A DNA stretch of 64,000 nt from positions 496,001 through 560,000 of the forward strand of contig OW818679.1 in NCBI GenBank assembly GCA_942493145.1, written 5' to 3'. The notes under the pieces were generated by a model. It saw only the letters and a list, made by a program, of their open reading frames with translations. It did not search any database and was not told the origin of the DNA. Made by a program: the position numbers and the translations under genes. The DNA is from ENR-C20 sp942493145. GTDB lineage: Bacteria > Bacillota > Clostridia > Acetivibrionales > DTU013. Positions 51,201 to 60,458 of the stretch are shown one piece after another (positions within the stretch are counted from its first letter, which is position 1; each line of letters opens with the position of its first letter).

Positions 51201-52694
51201 ATGGGATACAGCCTTGAATTCAACTCGAACAACTATACTGTGAAAACCTTGACAGTTGGCGATCAAACCATCACATACCGTGCGTTTGAAAATATCGTCT
51301 ATGTGAAGAACCCCGTGGACATTAATTATCAGATCATGAACATCTATGTGCCTGAGGCTTACTACAACGGCAAGTCAATTGGCACCTACTCTGTCGGTAC
51401 AGCTCCGATCTTCCTTCCGAACATGGTTGGCGGTTACATGCCTGGCATTCCCCTAAGCCCTGGTCCAAGGTTTGTGCCCGGCGGGCCAGGCGGCCCAGGC
51501 GGCCCAGGCGGACCTGGCGGACCGGGAGGACCAGGAGGCCCCGGCGGACCGGGTGAGCCTTGGGATGATGCCAGCCCGAATACCGCATTCGTTGCCTTGT
51601 CAAAAGGATATATAGTAGCATCACCCGGCGCCCGCGGCCGCATTACGCAGGATAAAGACGGCCTGTATAACGGCAAGGCGCCTGCCTGCATCGTAGACCT
51701 GAAGGCCGCTGTCCGCTACCTTCGCTATAATGCCAAGGCCATTCCCGGCGATAAGGAGAAGATTATCTCCAATGGCACCAGTGCAGGGGGGGCGCTTTCC
51801 TCACTGCTCGGAGCAACCGGCAACAATGCGGATTATGAGCCCTATTTGAAAGCGATCGGTGCGGCCGATGAGCGCGACGACATCTTTGCCGCATCCTGCT
51901 ACTGCCCGATCACGAATCTGGATTACGCCGACATGGCCTATGAATGGCTGTTCAACGGATTGTACGAGTACTGTAAAATGGTGATGACAATAACCGATGG
52001 CCGGATGATGCCCTCTATGGTCCAGGGTAACATGAAGGCGGATCTGCGTAAGGTATCTGACGAGCTGAAAGCTCTGTTCCCGGCATACCTGAATGGCTTG
52101 GAACTCAAGAAGCCAGACGGGGCTGCATTGAATCTGGACGCAAACGGCGACGGTACTTTTAAAGCTTATATCAAATCGTTCCTGATTGCATCGGCGCAAA
52201 AAGCCCTGGACGGTGGTACTGATTTGTCCGATATGGCCTGGATAACAATTAAGGACAGAACTGTAACCGATATCGACTTCGGAAGGTTTATTCAATTCAC
52301 TAACAGAATGAAGCCTGCTCCGGCCTTTGATGCTTTGGACATGGAATCCCCCGAGAACGATCTTTTCGGTAATGCAACTATTAAAGACCGGCACTTTACG
52401 CGGTTTGGCAGGGATCATAGTACGACGGGTGGCCTCCTGGCAGAAGAAGTTATTGTGAAGATGCTGAATCCAATGAACTACATTGGTGACAATGGTACCA
52501 CCACGGCTCCTTATTGGCGAATTCGTCACGGTGCCGTTGACAGGGACACCTCACTTGCCATACCGGTCATCCTCGCTACGAGGCTGGAAAACAAGGGCTT
52601 CGACGTGGACTTCGCACTGCCCTGGGGCCAGGGACATGGTGGAGATTATGACATGGAGGACCTCTTTGATTGGATCGGCAGGATATGCTTATGA
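51201..52694 (+). CDS. Tannase/feruloyl-esterase-like alpha/beta hydrolase with collagen-like insert
   Basis: 497 residues resembling subtype B tannases. The nucleophile is Ser194 in NGTSAGGALS, and a late His lies in GQGHGGDYDMEDLF. Residues ~93-119 are a run of nine Gly-Gly-Pro triplets between two strands of the fold, encoded by repetitive GC-rich DNA (51477-51558). There is no signal peptide. G+C and codon use are clearly higher than in the preceding gene, which suggests separate ancestry. Confidence 0.8.
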   Translation: MGYSLEFNSNNYTVKTLTVGDQTITYRAFENIVYVKNPVDINYQIMNIYVPEAYYNGKSIGTYSVGTAPIFLPNMVGGYMPGIPLSPGPRFVPGGPGGPGGPGGPGGPGGPGGPGGPGEPWDDASPNTAFVALSKGYIVASPGARGRITQDKDGLYNGKAPACIVDLKAAVRYLRYNAKAIPGDKEKIISNGTSAGGALSSLLGATGNNADYEPYLKAIGAADERDDIFAASCYCPITNLDYADMAYEWLFNGLYEYCKMVMTITDGRMMPSMVQGNMKADLRKVSDELKALFPAYLNGLELKKPDGAALNLDANGDGTFKAYIKSFLIASAQKALDGGTDLSDMAWITIKDRTVTDIDFGRFIQFTNRMKPAPAFDALDMESPENDLFGNATIKDRHFTRFGRDHSTTGGLLAEEVIVKMLNPMNYIGDNGTTTAPYWRIRHGAVDRDTSLAIPVILATRLENKGFDVDFALPWGQGHGGDYDMEDLFDWIGRICL

Positions 52695-52760
52695 TCTGGC
52701 TCTGATTTTCTGAAGTTAAAATGATCTGTAGGAATATATGATGCAAACAGGAGAATAAAT

Positions 52761-54491
52761 ATGCAAAAATTTGAAAAAGGGCCTATTCCGGTTCAAGACA
52801 TCGACAACCTCAGAGATTTGTGGGTCTGCTCTGTCAAAAAATTCCCGGAACGGCCGGTTTTTCTGACCAAAAACGTTAAAGGGCAGCCTTATGTGCCTGT
52901 CACATATAAAAAGTTTGGTGATGACATCACTTTTTTCGGCACAGCATTGATGCACCGTGAGTTGAAGCATGATAAGCGTGTTGCGATTTTAAGCGAAACA
53001 CGCTATGAATGGTACTTGAGCTATCTGGCTGTTTTGAGCGGTGAAGCGGTTGTAGTCCCTCTGGATAAGGAGCAGCCTTTGCCTGAACTAACCACCATGC
53101 TTAAGCAAGCTAATGTCAACTGCATCATCTATAGTAAGCGCTTCGCAGACAAGGCCATAGCAGCAGCATCTGATCTGCCTGCTATGAAATTATTGGTTTG
53201 TATGGATGAAACGGAAGAATATCAATCGTTGCCAGGGTTGCCTGTGGTCTCTTTCAATAGTATGCTCACCGAAGGCCGTGCGTATATTGAAGAAGGTGAT
53301 GACAGCCTGCTGACTCATCCGTTAGACCCGGATGAAATGCGGATTCTCCTCTTCACATCAGGCACAACTGCTGCTTCCAAAGCTGTCATGCACTCACACG
53401 GTACGATTGCCGCAAACCTCATGCAGATGAATTCCTTCTTCCTGATTGAACCCGAAGATGTATTTCTGTCAGTCCTGCCTTTGCATCATACATACGAATG
53501 CACGTGTGGATTCTTGTGTCCATTACATCGTGGAGCTGCGATCGCTATGAACGAGGGATTGCGGTATCTGGTTGACAATCTGCGGGAGAGCAAAACTACA
53601 ATTTTCTGTGTCGTGCCTTTGATGCTTGATATGGTATACGAGAGGATCTGGAAAGGTATCGATAAAGATCTTAAACAGCGACGGTTGGTCAGATTAATAT
53701 TGAAAATTTCCAACGGCCTGCGTAAAATCGGAATAGACATACGAGCAAAGGTATTTGCTAAAATCAAGCAGGGTTTTGGTCCTGACCTGCGTCTGATCGT
53801 GACAGGCGGTGCGGCAGTTGACAGCGTCACGGAAAAAGGTCTGAATGATTTTGGCTATCTGATACTTCAGGGCTATGGTCTTACTGAATGCGCACCTTTA
53901 CTGGCTTTCAACGCCCCGGATAAACATAAGGAAGGTACTGCCGGCTATCCTGTTCCCGGTGTGGACATCAAAATTATTCATCCGGATGAAAACGGTATTG
54001 GTGAGATATGCGGCAAAGGGCCCAATATAATGCTGGGCTACTGGAATCAGCCTGAAGAAACTGCTGTAGCACTTGAAGGAGGATATTTCCACACAGGTGA
54101 TCTGGGTTATCTTGATAAGGATGGGTTTGTTATGATCTGCGGTCGCAAAAAGAATGTGATTATTACGAAAAACGGCAAGAATATTTTCCCCGAGGAACTG
54201 GAATTTGTGCTTGACCGTAATCCATTGGTGGCGGAGACGTTAGTTTCGGGTGAATTACAGCCGGATGGAGATTATCTGGTCTTGGCGGAGATATTTCCGA
54301 ATATGGATGTATGCAAGGAAAACTCTGGCGGTGAAATTCCTGATTCTGCTGCCCTGCACGCAATGTTTGCCGGTGTGGTCAAGGAGGCAAACAGTCATAT
54401 AGCCGCTTACAAAATGATACGTAAATTTAAACTGCGCGATACGGAGTTCCCAAAAACAACTTCGCTTAAAATCATGAGAGGGAATACTTAG
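52761..54491 (+). CDS. Long-chain acyl-CoA synthetase-like AMP-binding protein
   Basis: 576 residues of the adenylate-forming superfamily. The motifs in order are LFTSGTTAASKAVMHSHG (P-loop), LQGYGLTECAP, YFHTGDLGYLDKDGFV and GRKKNVIITKNGKNIFPEE, with the C-terminal Lys region TTSLKIMRG. It activates a carboxylate with ATP to acyl-CoA. Placed 67 nt after the tannase-like gene, it might use the aromatic acid released by that enzyme, but the sequence fits fatty acids at least as well. Confidence 0.86.
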   Translation: MQKFEKGPIPVQDIDNLRDLWVCSVKKFPERPVFLTKNVKGQPYVPVTYKKFGDDITFFGTALMHRELKHDKRVAILSETRYEWYLSYLAVLSGEAVVVPLDKEQPLPELTTMLKQANVNCIIYSKRFADKAIAAASDLPAMKLLVCMDETEEYQSLPGLPVVSFNSMLTEGRAYIEEGDDSLLTHPLDPDEMRILLFTSGTTAASKAVMHSHGTIAANLMQMNSFFLIEPEDVFLSVLPLHHTYECTCGFLCPLHRGAAIAMNEGLRYLVDNLRESKTTIFCVVPLMLDMVYERIWKGIDKDLKQRRLVRLILKISNGLRKIGIDIRAKVFAKIKQGFGPDLRLIVTGGAAVDSVTEKGLNDFGYLILQGYGLTECAPLLAFNAPDKHKEGTAGYPVPGVDIKIIHPDENGIGEICGKGPNIMLGYWNQPEETAVALEGGYFHTGDLGYLDKDGFVMICGRKKNVIITKNGKNIFPEELEFVLDRNPLVAETLVSGELQPDGDYLVLAEIFPNMDVCKENSGGEIPDSAALHAMFAGVVKEANSHIAAYKMIRKFKLRDTEFPKTTSLKIMRGNT

Positions 54492-54627
54492 AAATTCACT
54501 TTACGAAAGCTACTCTTCATGGATTCAATACCTATACCAACATGCTGCTGAGAAGTATTCCTATTTTACATAACGTGTTTGGAAGGCTTATAATAAGGTA
54601 TATGTAATCTGATGGGTGGTGGAGAAA

Positions 54628-56571
54628 ATGGTTTTAAAAAAGGACTATATTGAAAATTCACATAAAAGATGTAAAGAATTCGATGTTGAACTGAATCGGA
54701 TATATAGTAAGAAAATCATTAGTGGCCATGAGCTCGATAGGAAGCTGGAGGACAAGAGGGAGTTAATGTCTACGGCTGAGCACTATATAAATCAATTGTA
54801 TAATTTCGTAAAAGGATCCAACTTTTTTGCCATTCTAACCGATGAAGAAGGTTGTATTTTAAGTGTAATAGGAGACGAAAGTATCTTATCCGAGGCTGTT
54901 ACATTAAAAATGGTACCCGGAGCCTATATGGATGAATGCAGCATCGGGACAAATGCCATGGGGACGGCTCTTACTGAGTGCAAGCCGGTTCAGGTATCAG
55001 GTGAAGAGCATTATATTAGGGCATATCATCGGTGGACCTGTTCAGCCTCGCCAATAAGAAATGCCGGTGGAGAAATCATAGGATGCATTGATTTGACCGG
55101 TTATATTGAGTATGTCAATTCGCATACTCTCGGAATGGTAGTGGCAGCTGCCAATGCAATTGAAAAAATGTTGGATATAAAGAAATATACTAAAGAATTG
55201 TCAGTAGCTAAAAGATATACAGAAACAATCATTGACTCAATTACAGCTGGAATATTGACATCAGATCTGGAGGGGAATATAAAAACTATCAACCAACATG
55301 TGGCGGATATGTTTGGTTATCTCCCGGATGAAATGAAATTAATGAAAGTCTGGAATTTTCTAGAAGACTGGGAACGTGTGAAAACTTCAGTCCTTAACAA
55401 ACGGAGCTTTATGGACGAGGATGTGTTTATAAGATCCAGGAAAAGCAAGCTTCAGTTTAACTTAAGTATTTATCCCTTTCATGATAGTATGCAGAATATA
55501 ATGGACATCATATTTGTTTTCAAAGAAGTAAAAAAGGTAAGGAGACTGGCCAACAAGATAATGGGCCGACGGGCGGTATATACTTTTGATGAAATCGTTG
55601 GCAATGATAAGAACTTTGTCAGGATAGTTGATTATGCCAAAAAGATTGCAGACAGCAGATCCAATATTCTGATCTTGGGTGAAAGCGGTACTGGGAAAGA
55701 GCTCTTTGCGCAGGCAATACACAACTATAGCAGCAGAAGAGACGAACCGTTTGTAGCGTTAAATTGTGGTGCAATACCAAGAAACCTTATTGAATCCGAA
55801 CTTTTCGGTTATGAGGAAGGCGCTTTCACTGGTGCTAAAAGCAGCGGTCAGCCAGGGAAGTTCGAAATCGCCGATGGAGGTACGATTTTTTTGGATGAGA
55901 TTGGTGAAATGCCATTGGATATGCAGACAAGTCTGCTCAGAGTTATTGAGGAAGGCACTGTAAGCAGGGTAGGAAGCGTCAAGGAATTTTTTGTAGATGT
56001 CAGGGTAATTGCAGCTACCAACAAGGATTTGAATGAAGAGGTTAGAAAAGGTAATTTTCGCAAGGACTTGTACTACAGGCTGAATGTCCTTCCTGTCAGG
56101 CTATTGCCCTTAAGGGAAAGAAAAGATGACATACCTCTTTTGAGTCAATATTTCATGGAAAGGATATCAAAAAAACTAAACAAGAAAAGTGTAATGATTA
56201 ACGATGAGACTATGAAATACCTTTTGGAATATGAATGGCCAGGAAATATCAGAGAATTGGAAAACCTGATAGAGCTGATGGTAAATACTGAAACAATTCC
56301 CGACAGCATTGTTAAGACGGGCAGCGACATTATTGAAAGGCCTCAGATATGCATGGCGGAATTGGAAGGAACGACTGCCTGTGAAGAGGCAGAGGAGAAC
56401 TTAAAACTGGAGTTCATGGAAAAACAGCATATACAAAAAGTTTTGAATTTTTATAAAGGAAACATAACATTAAGTGCAAAGGCTTTAGGAATTGGAAGAA
56501 ACACCCTTTATAGAAAAATTGAAGACGTCGGGTTAGGGCGTTCCGAAATAGAACAGTGTTCAAATATGTAA
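54628..56571 (+). CDS. Sigma-54-dependent transcriptional activator (GAF-PAS-AAA+-Fis)
   Basis: 647 residues. An AcoR-type GAF domain (MDECSIGTNAMGTALTE) and a PAS domain (ITAGILTSDLEGNIKTINQ) precede the AAA+ domain with Walker A GESGTGKE, the sigma-54 contact loop GAFTGA and Walker B GGTIFLDEIGE. A Fis-type helix-turn-helix ends the protein (LSAKALGIGRNTLYRKI). It lies directly upstream of a sigma-54 promoter and the aldehyde ferredoxin oxidoreductase gene, so it is the likely activator of that gene. The ATG at 54628 is chosen over a GTG at 54616. Confidence 0.94.
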   Translation: MVLKKDYIENSHKRCKEFDVELNRIYSKKIISGHELDRKLEDKRELMSTAEHYINQLYNFVKGSNFFAILTDEEGCILSVIGDESILSEAVTLKMVPGAYMDECSIGTNAMGTALTECKPVQVSGEEHYIRAYHRWTCSASPIRNAGGEIIGCIDLTGYIEYVNSHTLGMVVAAANAIEKMLDIKKYTKELSVAKRYTETIIDSITAGILTSDLEGNIKTINQHVADMFGYLPDEMKLMKVWNFLEDWERVKTSVLNKRSFMDEDVFIRSRKSKLQFNLSIYPFHDSMQNIMDIIFVFKEVKKVRRLANKIMGRRAVYTFDEIVGNDKNFVRIVDYAKKIADSRSNILILGESGTGKELFAQAIHNYSSRRDEPFVALNCGAIPRNLIESELFGYEEGAFTGAKSSGQPGKFEIADGGTIFLDEIGEMPLDMQTSLLRVIEEGTVSRVGSVKEFFVDVRVIAATNKDLNEEVRKGNFRKDLYYRLNVLPVRLLPLRERKDDIPLLSQYFMERISKKLNKKSVMINDETMKYLLEYEWPGNIRELENLIELMVNTETIPDSIVKTGSDIIERPQICMAELEGTTACEEAEENLKLEFMEKQHIQKVLNFYKGNITLSAKALGIGRNTLYRKIEDVGLGRSEIEQCSNM

Positions 56572-56575
56572 CACT
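56555..56575 (+). promoter_or_regulatory. Inverted repeat at the end of the activator gene
   Basis: AGTGTT, 9-nt spacer, AACACT. It is a candidate upstream activator sequence, ~290 nt before the sigma-54 promoter. Confidence 0.35.
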
Positions 56576-56636
56576 TGGATTTGAAATATGTTGCTCCAAA
56601 ATGGAACGGTTTTTATAAAAATAAAAATATATTTAA

Positions 56637-56674
56637 GTATAGGAATTTATAAAACTCTTAAAAAATTCCTATAC
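56637..56674 (+). promoter_or_regulatory. Perfect 11-bp inverted repeat
   Basis: GTATAGGAATT and AATTCCTATAC separated by 16 nt, ~195 nt before the sigma-54 promoter. It may be an activator-binding site or a hairpin. Confidence 0.4.
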
Positions 56675-56682
56675 TGGGGTTT

Positions 56683-56864
56683 GAAAAGGGGAATCCCCTT
56701 TTCCGGTTTAAGGAGGGTGCTCAGGATGCAAACAAAGCTACTGAGGCATCCGTCGAAGGGAACCATAGGGTTCCATAGCGAACAAGATAAATCCGCTGAG
56801 CTTTTAGGTTATGAGCGAAGCGGATTTTCTTGGCATTCCCCCGTGGTTTTGACGGGGGTTTTTT
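56683..56864 (+). promoter_or_regulatory. Structured region ending in a terminator
   Basis: A palindrome GAAAAGGGGA/TCCCCTTTTC (56683-56703) is followed by several potential stems (GGATGC/GCATCC; GGAACC/GGTTCC; AATCCGCT/AGCGGATT) and a clear terminator, CCCCCGT/ACGGGGG plus TTTTTT (56838-56864). It looks like a riboswitch-type attenuator; a molybdenum/tungsten cofactor RNA would suit the downstream gene but I could not match that consensus. The 356-nt gap holds no convincing gene. Confidence 0.5.
56838..56864 (+). terminator. Intrinsic terminator upstream of aor
   Basis: CCCCCGT, loop GGTTTTG, ACGGGGG, then six T. It would stop read-through from the activator gene just before the sigma-54 promoter. 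Confidence 0.88.
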
Positions 56865-56866
56865 AT

Positions 56867-56881
56867 TGGCACGATTATTGC
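56867..56881 (+). promoter_or_regulatory. Sigma-54 (-24/-12) promoter
   Basis: TGGCAC-GATTA-TTGC, an exact match to the TGGCAC-N5-TTGC consensus. Transcription should begin ~12 nt downstream, giving a leader of ~35 nt before the aor start at 56928. Confidence 0.85.
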
Positions 56882-56927
56882 CTATTATATTTATTGCTAT
56901 GAATTCTATAAAAGAGGAGGATTTTAT

Positions 56928-58721
56928 ATGACAGGTTATATTGGAAAAATTATAAGAGTAAACCTAAGCAACAAAACAGTAAAAATTGAAGATCTTGATG
57001 AAAAAGAAGCTTTGAAGTTTATTGGCGGAAGGGGCTTGGGAACTAAAATACTGATGGACGAAGTAGATCCAGGCGTAGATGCATATAGTCCCGAGAACAA
57101 GCTCATTTTTATGACAGGTCCCTTGTCTGGTACACCAACGCCAACCGGTGGAAGGTACATGGTCATTACAAAATCACCTCTGACGGGTACTGTTGCCTGT
57201 TCAAATTCCGGCGGTTATTGGGGAGCGGAGCTTAAATCCGCAGGGTATGATGGAATAATTCTGGAGGGTAAGTCAGAATCGCCCGTATATATCAGTATTG
57301 TTGATGAAAAAGTTGAAATACACGATGCTTCCCACCTCTGGGGGAAGGTGGTTTCGGAGACTACACATTCCCTTGAAAAGACCTATGGAGAAAAAGCCAA
57401 GGTTGCAACGATAGGTCCAGCCGGCGAAAAACTTTCCAAAATAGCGTCTATCATGAACGATATCGGAAGAGCAGCTGGACGTTCCGGAGTAGGTAGCGTT
57501 ATGGGCTCAAAGAATCTGAAAGCGATCGTTGTAAAAGGAAGTGGAAAAGTAGCAATAGCTGATAATGATAAACTAAAAGAAGTATTTTCAGTATGCATGA
57601 AAAATATCAAGGAAAACGGGGTTACCGGTCAGGGGCTTCCAGCCTATGGTACTGCTGTATTGGTAAATATCATAAATGAGAATGGTGTATTCCCGACAAA
57701 CAATTTTCAATCTGCAACTTTTGATAAGGCAGAAGAAATCAGCGGAGAAACTTTAGCAGAGAAATACCTGAAAAAGAAAGATCCCTGCTACAGATGTCCA
57801 ATAGCTTGCGGCAGGTATTGTGAGGTTGACGGTATTGAAGGTTCCGGACCTGAATATGAAACTATCTGGTGTTACGGTGCGGACTGCGGAGTATCCAACC
57901 TTGCTGCTATTATTAAAGCAAATTACTGGTGTAATGAAACGGGAGTGGATGCTATCTCTGCCGGTGCAACAATAGCAGCAGCCATGGAGTTATATCAAAG
58001 AGGATTCATCAAGAAGGAAGACCTGGGTGATGGACCTGAGCTTACGTGGGGAAACAGTGAGGCTATTATTGAGTGGACAAAAAGAATGAGCGACGCTGAC
58101 GGACTGGGAGCCAAGCTGGCAATGGGGTCCTACAGGCTTTGCGAATTATATGGTGCGCCGGAGCTTTCAATGACTGTCAAGAAGCAGGAACTGCCGGCCT
58201 ATGATCCGAGAGGAATACAGGGTCATGGACTGCAGTATGCAACTTCCAACAGAGGAGGCTGTCATGTTAGAGGGTATATGATTTCACCTGAAATTTTAGG
58301 GGTGCCTGAAAAGCTGGATAGATTCTCTCTGGAAGGAAAAGCGGCCTGGGTAAAGCTATACCAGGACTTTACAGCTGCAATAGATTCTGTAGGCATGTGC
58401 TTGTTTACTTCATTTGCCATGGGGGCAGATGATTATGCAAATATGGTTAATGCTGTTTGTGGGACGGATATCAGTGGTGCTGATTTTATCAAGGCTGGTG
58501 AGAGGATATGGAATCTCGAAAAATTGTATAACTTGAAAGCCGGAATTGACCCAACGCAGGATACACTTCCCAAGAGACTGCTGGAGGATCCTATCCCGGA
58601 TGGACCATCAAAGGGATGGGTTCACAAATTGGACCAACTGCTTCCGGAGTATTACAGATTAAGGGGATGGGATAAAATTGGAATTCCAACCATCGAAAAA
58701 TTAAAGGAACTTGGTATATAG
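56928..58721 (+). CDS. aor: Aldehyde ferredoxin oxidoreductase (tungsten/molybdenum)
   Basis: 597 residues. It oxidises aldehydes to acids, or reduces acids, using ferredoxin and a bis-pterin W or Mo cofactor. The N-terminus GYIGKIIRVNLSNKTVKIED, the FIGGRGLGTKIL segment, the cluster motif CYRCPIACGRYC and a distal Cys (NAVCGTDISG) are family hallmarks, as is GPEYETIW. AGAGGAGG precedes the ATG. It is followed by MoaD- and ThiF/MoeB-like genes, which fits a cofactor requirement, and is driven by a sigma-54 promoter. Confidence 0.95.
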   Translation: MTGYIGKIIRVNLSNKTVKIEDLDEKEALKFIGGRGLGTKILMDEVDPGVDAYSPENKLIFMTGPLSGTPTPTGGRYMVITKSPLTGTVACSNSGGYWGAELKSAGYDGIILEGKSESPVYISIVDEKVEIHDASHLWGKVVSETTHSLEKTYGEKAKVATIGPAGEKLSKIASIMNDIGRAAGRSGVGSVMGSKNLKAIVVKGSGKVAIADNDKLKEVFSVCMKNIKENGVTGQGLPAYGTAVLVNIINENGVFPTNNFQSATFDKAEEISGETLAEKYLKKKDPCYRCPIACGRYCEVDGIEGSGPEYETIWCYGADCGVSNLAAIIKANYWCNETGVDAISAGATIAAAMELYQRGFIKKEDLGDGPELTWGNSEAIIEWTKRMSDADGLGAKLAMGSYRLCELYGAPELSMTVKKQELPAYDPRGIQGHGLQYATSNRGGCHVRGYMISPEILGVPEKLDRFSLEGKAAWVKLYQDFTAAIDSVGMCLFTSFAMGADDYANMVNAVCGTDISGADFIKAGERIWNLEKLYNLKAGIDPTQDTLPKRLLEDPIPDGPSKGWVHKLDQLLPEYYRLRGWDKIGIPTIEKLKELGI

Positions 58722-58755
58722 CGCAGATACAGTACAGATATAATAGAGAACAACA

Positions 58756-58786
58756 CACATAAGGGCTTGTTAAAAGCCCTTATGTG
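58756..58786 (+). terminator. Stem-loop after aor
   Basis: CACATAAGGGCTT, loop GTTAA, AAGCCCTTATGTG. It is a perfect 13-bp stem but without a strong U-run, so it may be a processing or partial-termination site before moaD. Confidence 0.6.
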
Positions 58787-58862
58787 CAATTTATTCATGA
58801 TTTAAAGTAAAAGGCAGTGGATAATACGTAAGGGATAATACGCCTTAGGGAGGTGGCTTCTA

Positions 58863-59087
58863 ATGATGATAAAGGTAAGGCTATTTGCTACTTTAAGAGA
58901 CGGAAGAGGAAAGGAACTGAATACTGAAATGGGTTCAAATCCCACTGTTGATGATATATTGACTGTGCTTCACATAAAACGTGAGGATGTAGCTATCCTG
59001 TTGATTAATGGGAGAGATGGAAGTTTCGACAGGCCACTTTCCGAAGGGGATACAGTTTCTATGTTCCCACCGGTTGGGGGAGGCTGA
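58863..59087 (+). CDS. MoaD/ThiS-family sulfur carrier
   Basis: 74 residues with a ubiquitin-like fold pattern and the C-terminal Gly-Gly (PPVGGG), which is adenylated and thiocarboxylated in this family. It probably acts in pterin-cofactor synthesis for the neighbouring oxidoreductase. GGGAGGTGG precedes the start (ATG at 58863 or 58866). Confidence 0.88.
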   Translation: MMIKVRLFATLRDGRGKELNTEMGSNPTVDDILTVLHIKREDVAILLINGRDGSFDRPLSEGDTVSMFPPVGGG

Positions 59088-59088
59088 T

Positions 59089-59769
59089 ATGGAAAGAAGA
59101 TACTTAAAAAACATGAATATGCTTTCAAAGGAGGAAATTGAGAGACTCCAGGGAAGTAAAGCTTGTGTTGTCGGGTGTGGGGGGCTTGGGGGATATATCA
59201 TAGAAATGCTGGGGAGACTTGGCGTAGGTAAAATAACCGCAGTGGATGGGGATGTATTTGATGAAACCAACCTGAACCGGCAGTTGTTGTGTGATGTTGA
59301 TTCCATTGGCAAGGCGAAAACCGAAGCTGCAAAAAACAGAATGCAGCGCGTTAACCCTTTAATAGATGTGATTCCAGTATTTCAAAAGATTACACCCGTT
59401 AATGGGATGGATATATTAGCTGGTCATGATGTGATCATTGATGCTGTAGATAATATAGATACCCGCCTGCTTCTTCAGGATTTAGCGTGGCAGCTTGGGA
59501 TTCCTATGATTCACGGTGCCATTGCCGGCTGGTTCGGGCAGATTACAACCATATTTCCGGGTGACAGAACCCTGGATATATTATACAAAAAGAATGTTGC
59601 TAATGGGATCGAGAATGATTTAGGGAACCCCTCCTTCACACCAGCCCTTGTAGCGGCTCATGAAGTGAGTGAAGCGGTAAAGATTTTAATTGGAAGAGGA
59701 GAACTGTTGAGAAAGAGAATTCTCTATATTGATACTTTTGATCAGGAATATGTAGTTGTTGACATATAA
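59089..59769 (+). CDS. ThiF/MoeB/HesA-family adenylyltransferase
   Basis: 226 residues. The ATP site VVGCGGLGGYIIEMLGR and the segment DGDVFDETNLNRQLLC (with the catalytic Arg) are clear. There is no CxxC zinc pair, which classical MoeB has. It probably adenylates the C-terminus of the MoaD-like protein encoded 1 nt upstream. The ATG at 59089 lies behind GGGGGAGG. The three genes aor-moaD-thiF appear to be a unit. Confidence 0.88.
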   Translation: MERRYLKNMNMLSKEEIERLQGSKACVVGCGGLGGYIIEMLGRLGVGKITAVDGDVFDETNLNRQLLCDVDSIGKAKTEAAKNRMQRVNPLIDVIPVFQKITPVNGMDILAGHDVIIDAVDNIDTRLLLQDLAWQLGIPMIHGAIAGWFGQITTIFPGDRTLDILYKKNVANGIENDLGNPSFTPALVAAHEVSEAVKILIGRGELLRKRILYIDTFDQEYVVVDI

Positions 59770-59837
59770 ACCTGGATAAACAAACATTTTCCAGACAACT
59801 ATACGGGCTATCGTAACAAATAAAGAGAATATAAAAA

Positions 59838-59866
59838 GCAGGAGTTGATTAGCATTCAACTCCTGC
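59838..59866 (+). terminator. Bidirectional terminator
   Basis: GCAGGAGTTGA, loop, TCAACTCCTGC between the convergent ThiF-like and SHOCT genes. A-run on the left and weak T on the right. Confidence 0.65.
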
Positions 59867-59891
59867 TGGCGGGTCAGACCTTTATTGATAC

Positions 59892-60212
59892 CTATTTGAG
59901 TAGTTCCGTCTTTCTCCTGATGTAGTCTTCATCATCGATCTCGCCTTTTGCATAGCGCTCGTTAAGTATCTCTAAAGCACGTCCTGTGGAACCTGCCGGT
60001 TCATTCTGTTCGTCAGGGTGTTTGAACTGTCCTTTGTCTTTGCAGCATCCATGCATATGTCCCCCGTTGCGGATAAGCCTTACAACAAAAATCGTTATAA
60101 GGACCAGGATGGCCAACATCAAAATCATGCCGATCAGATGGGGAATTACATCAAACCCAGACCCCATCATCCTGCCTCCGTAGCCATAATCAAATAACCT
60201 GTTATGCATCAT
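59892..60212 (-). CDS. SHOCT-domain small membrane protein
   Basis: 106 residues. A transmembrane helix (about residues 23-46) follows a Gly/Met-rich N-terminus, then a HMHGCC motif that could bind metal, and a C-terminal SHOCT domain (ALEILNERYAKGEIDDEDYIRRK). The function is unknown. Start codon choice among clustered ATGs (60218, 60212, 60209) is set by the AGGAGG spacing. Confidence 0.83.
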   Translation of the reverse strand: MMHNRLFDYGYGGRMMGSGFDVIPHLIGMILMLAILVLITIFVVRLIRNGGHMHGCCKDKGQFKHPDEQNEPAGSTGRALEILNERYAKGEIDDEDYIRRKTELLK

Positions 60213-60347
60213 AACCATTCACCTCCTGCAGTATTATTCCTGCTGATTTAATTATACCCGGCAGGTGTGTTGATTCTGTGATAGAATTATGAACAATTTA
60301 TTACATGTTGCGAAATATCACTGAAAATGTTTTAAAAAAAGCTAAAA

Positions 60348-60376
60348 TTGGTAATAGTGTTGAGGGATGATATAAT
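60348..60376 (+). promoter_or_regulatory. Promoter for the rubredoxin-domain oxidoreductase
   Basis: TTGGTA (60348-60353), 17-nt spacer, TATAAT (60371-60376), 82 nt before the start. Confidence 0.6.
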
Positions 60377-60458
60377 TAACAGGAATGATTGAGGAATAAG
60401 TTGAAATATCAGGCAAGGATAGATAAACATAAAAAGCCTGAAAAAGGAGTATGAAATA

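Noticed and set aside
52761..54491. A dedicated tannin/gallate degradation operon with the tannase-like gene
   Set aside because: The acyl-CoA synthetase resembles long-chain types and no gallate decarboxylase or aromatic pathway gene is present, so the link is too weak to claim.
56726..56902. A 58-codon ORF with a good ribosome-binding site (AAGGAGGG) upstream of aor
   Set aside because: It runs through the terminator stem and the sigma-54 promoter, has no recognisable family, and overlaps the structured region.
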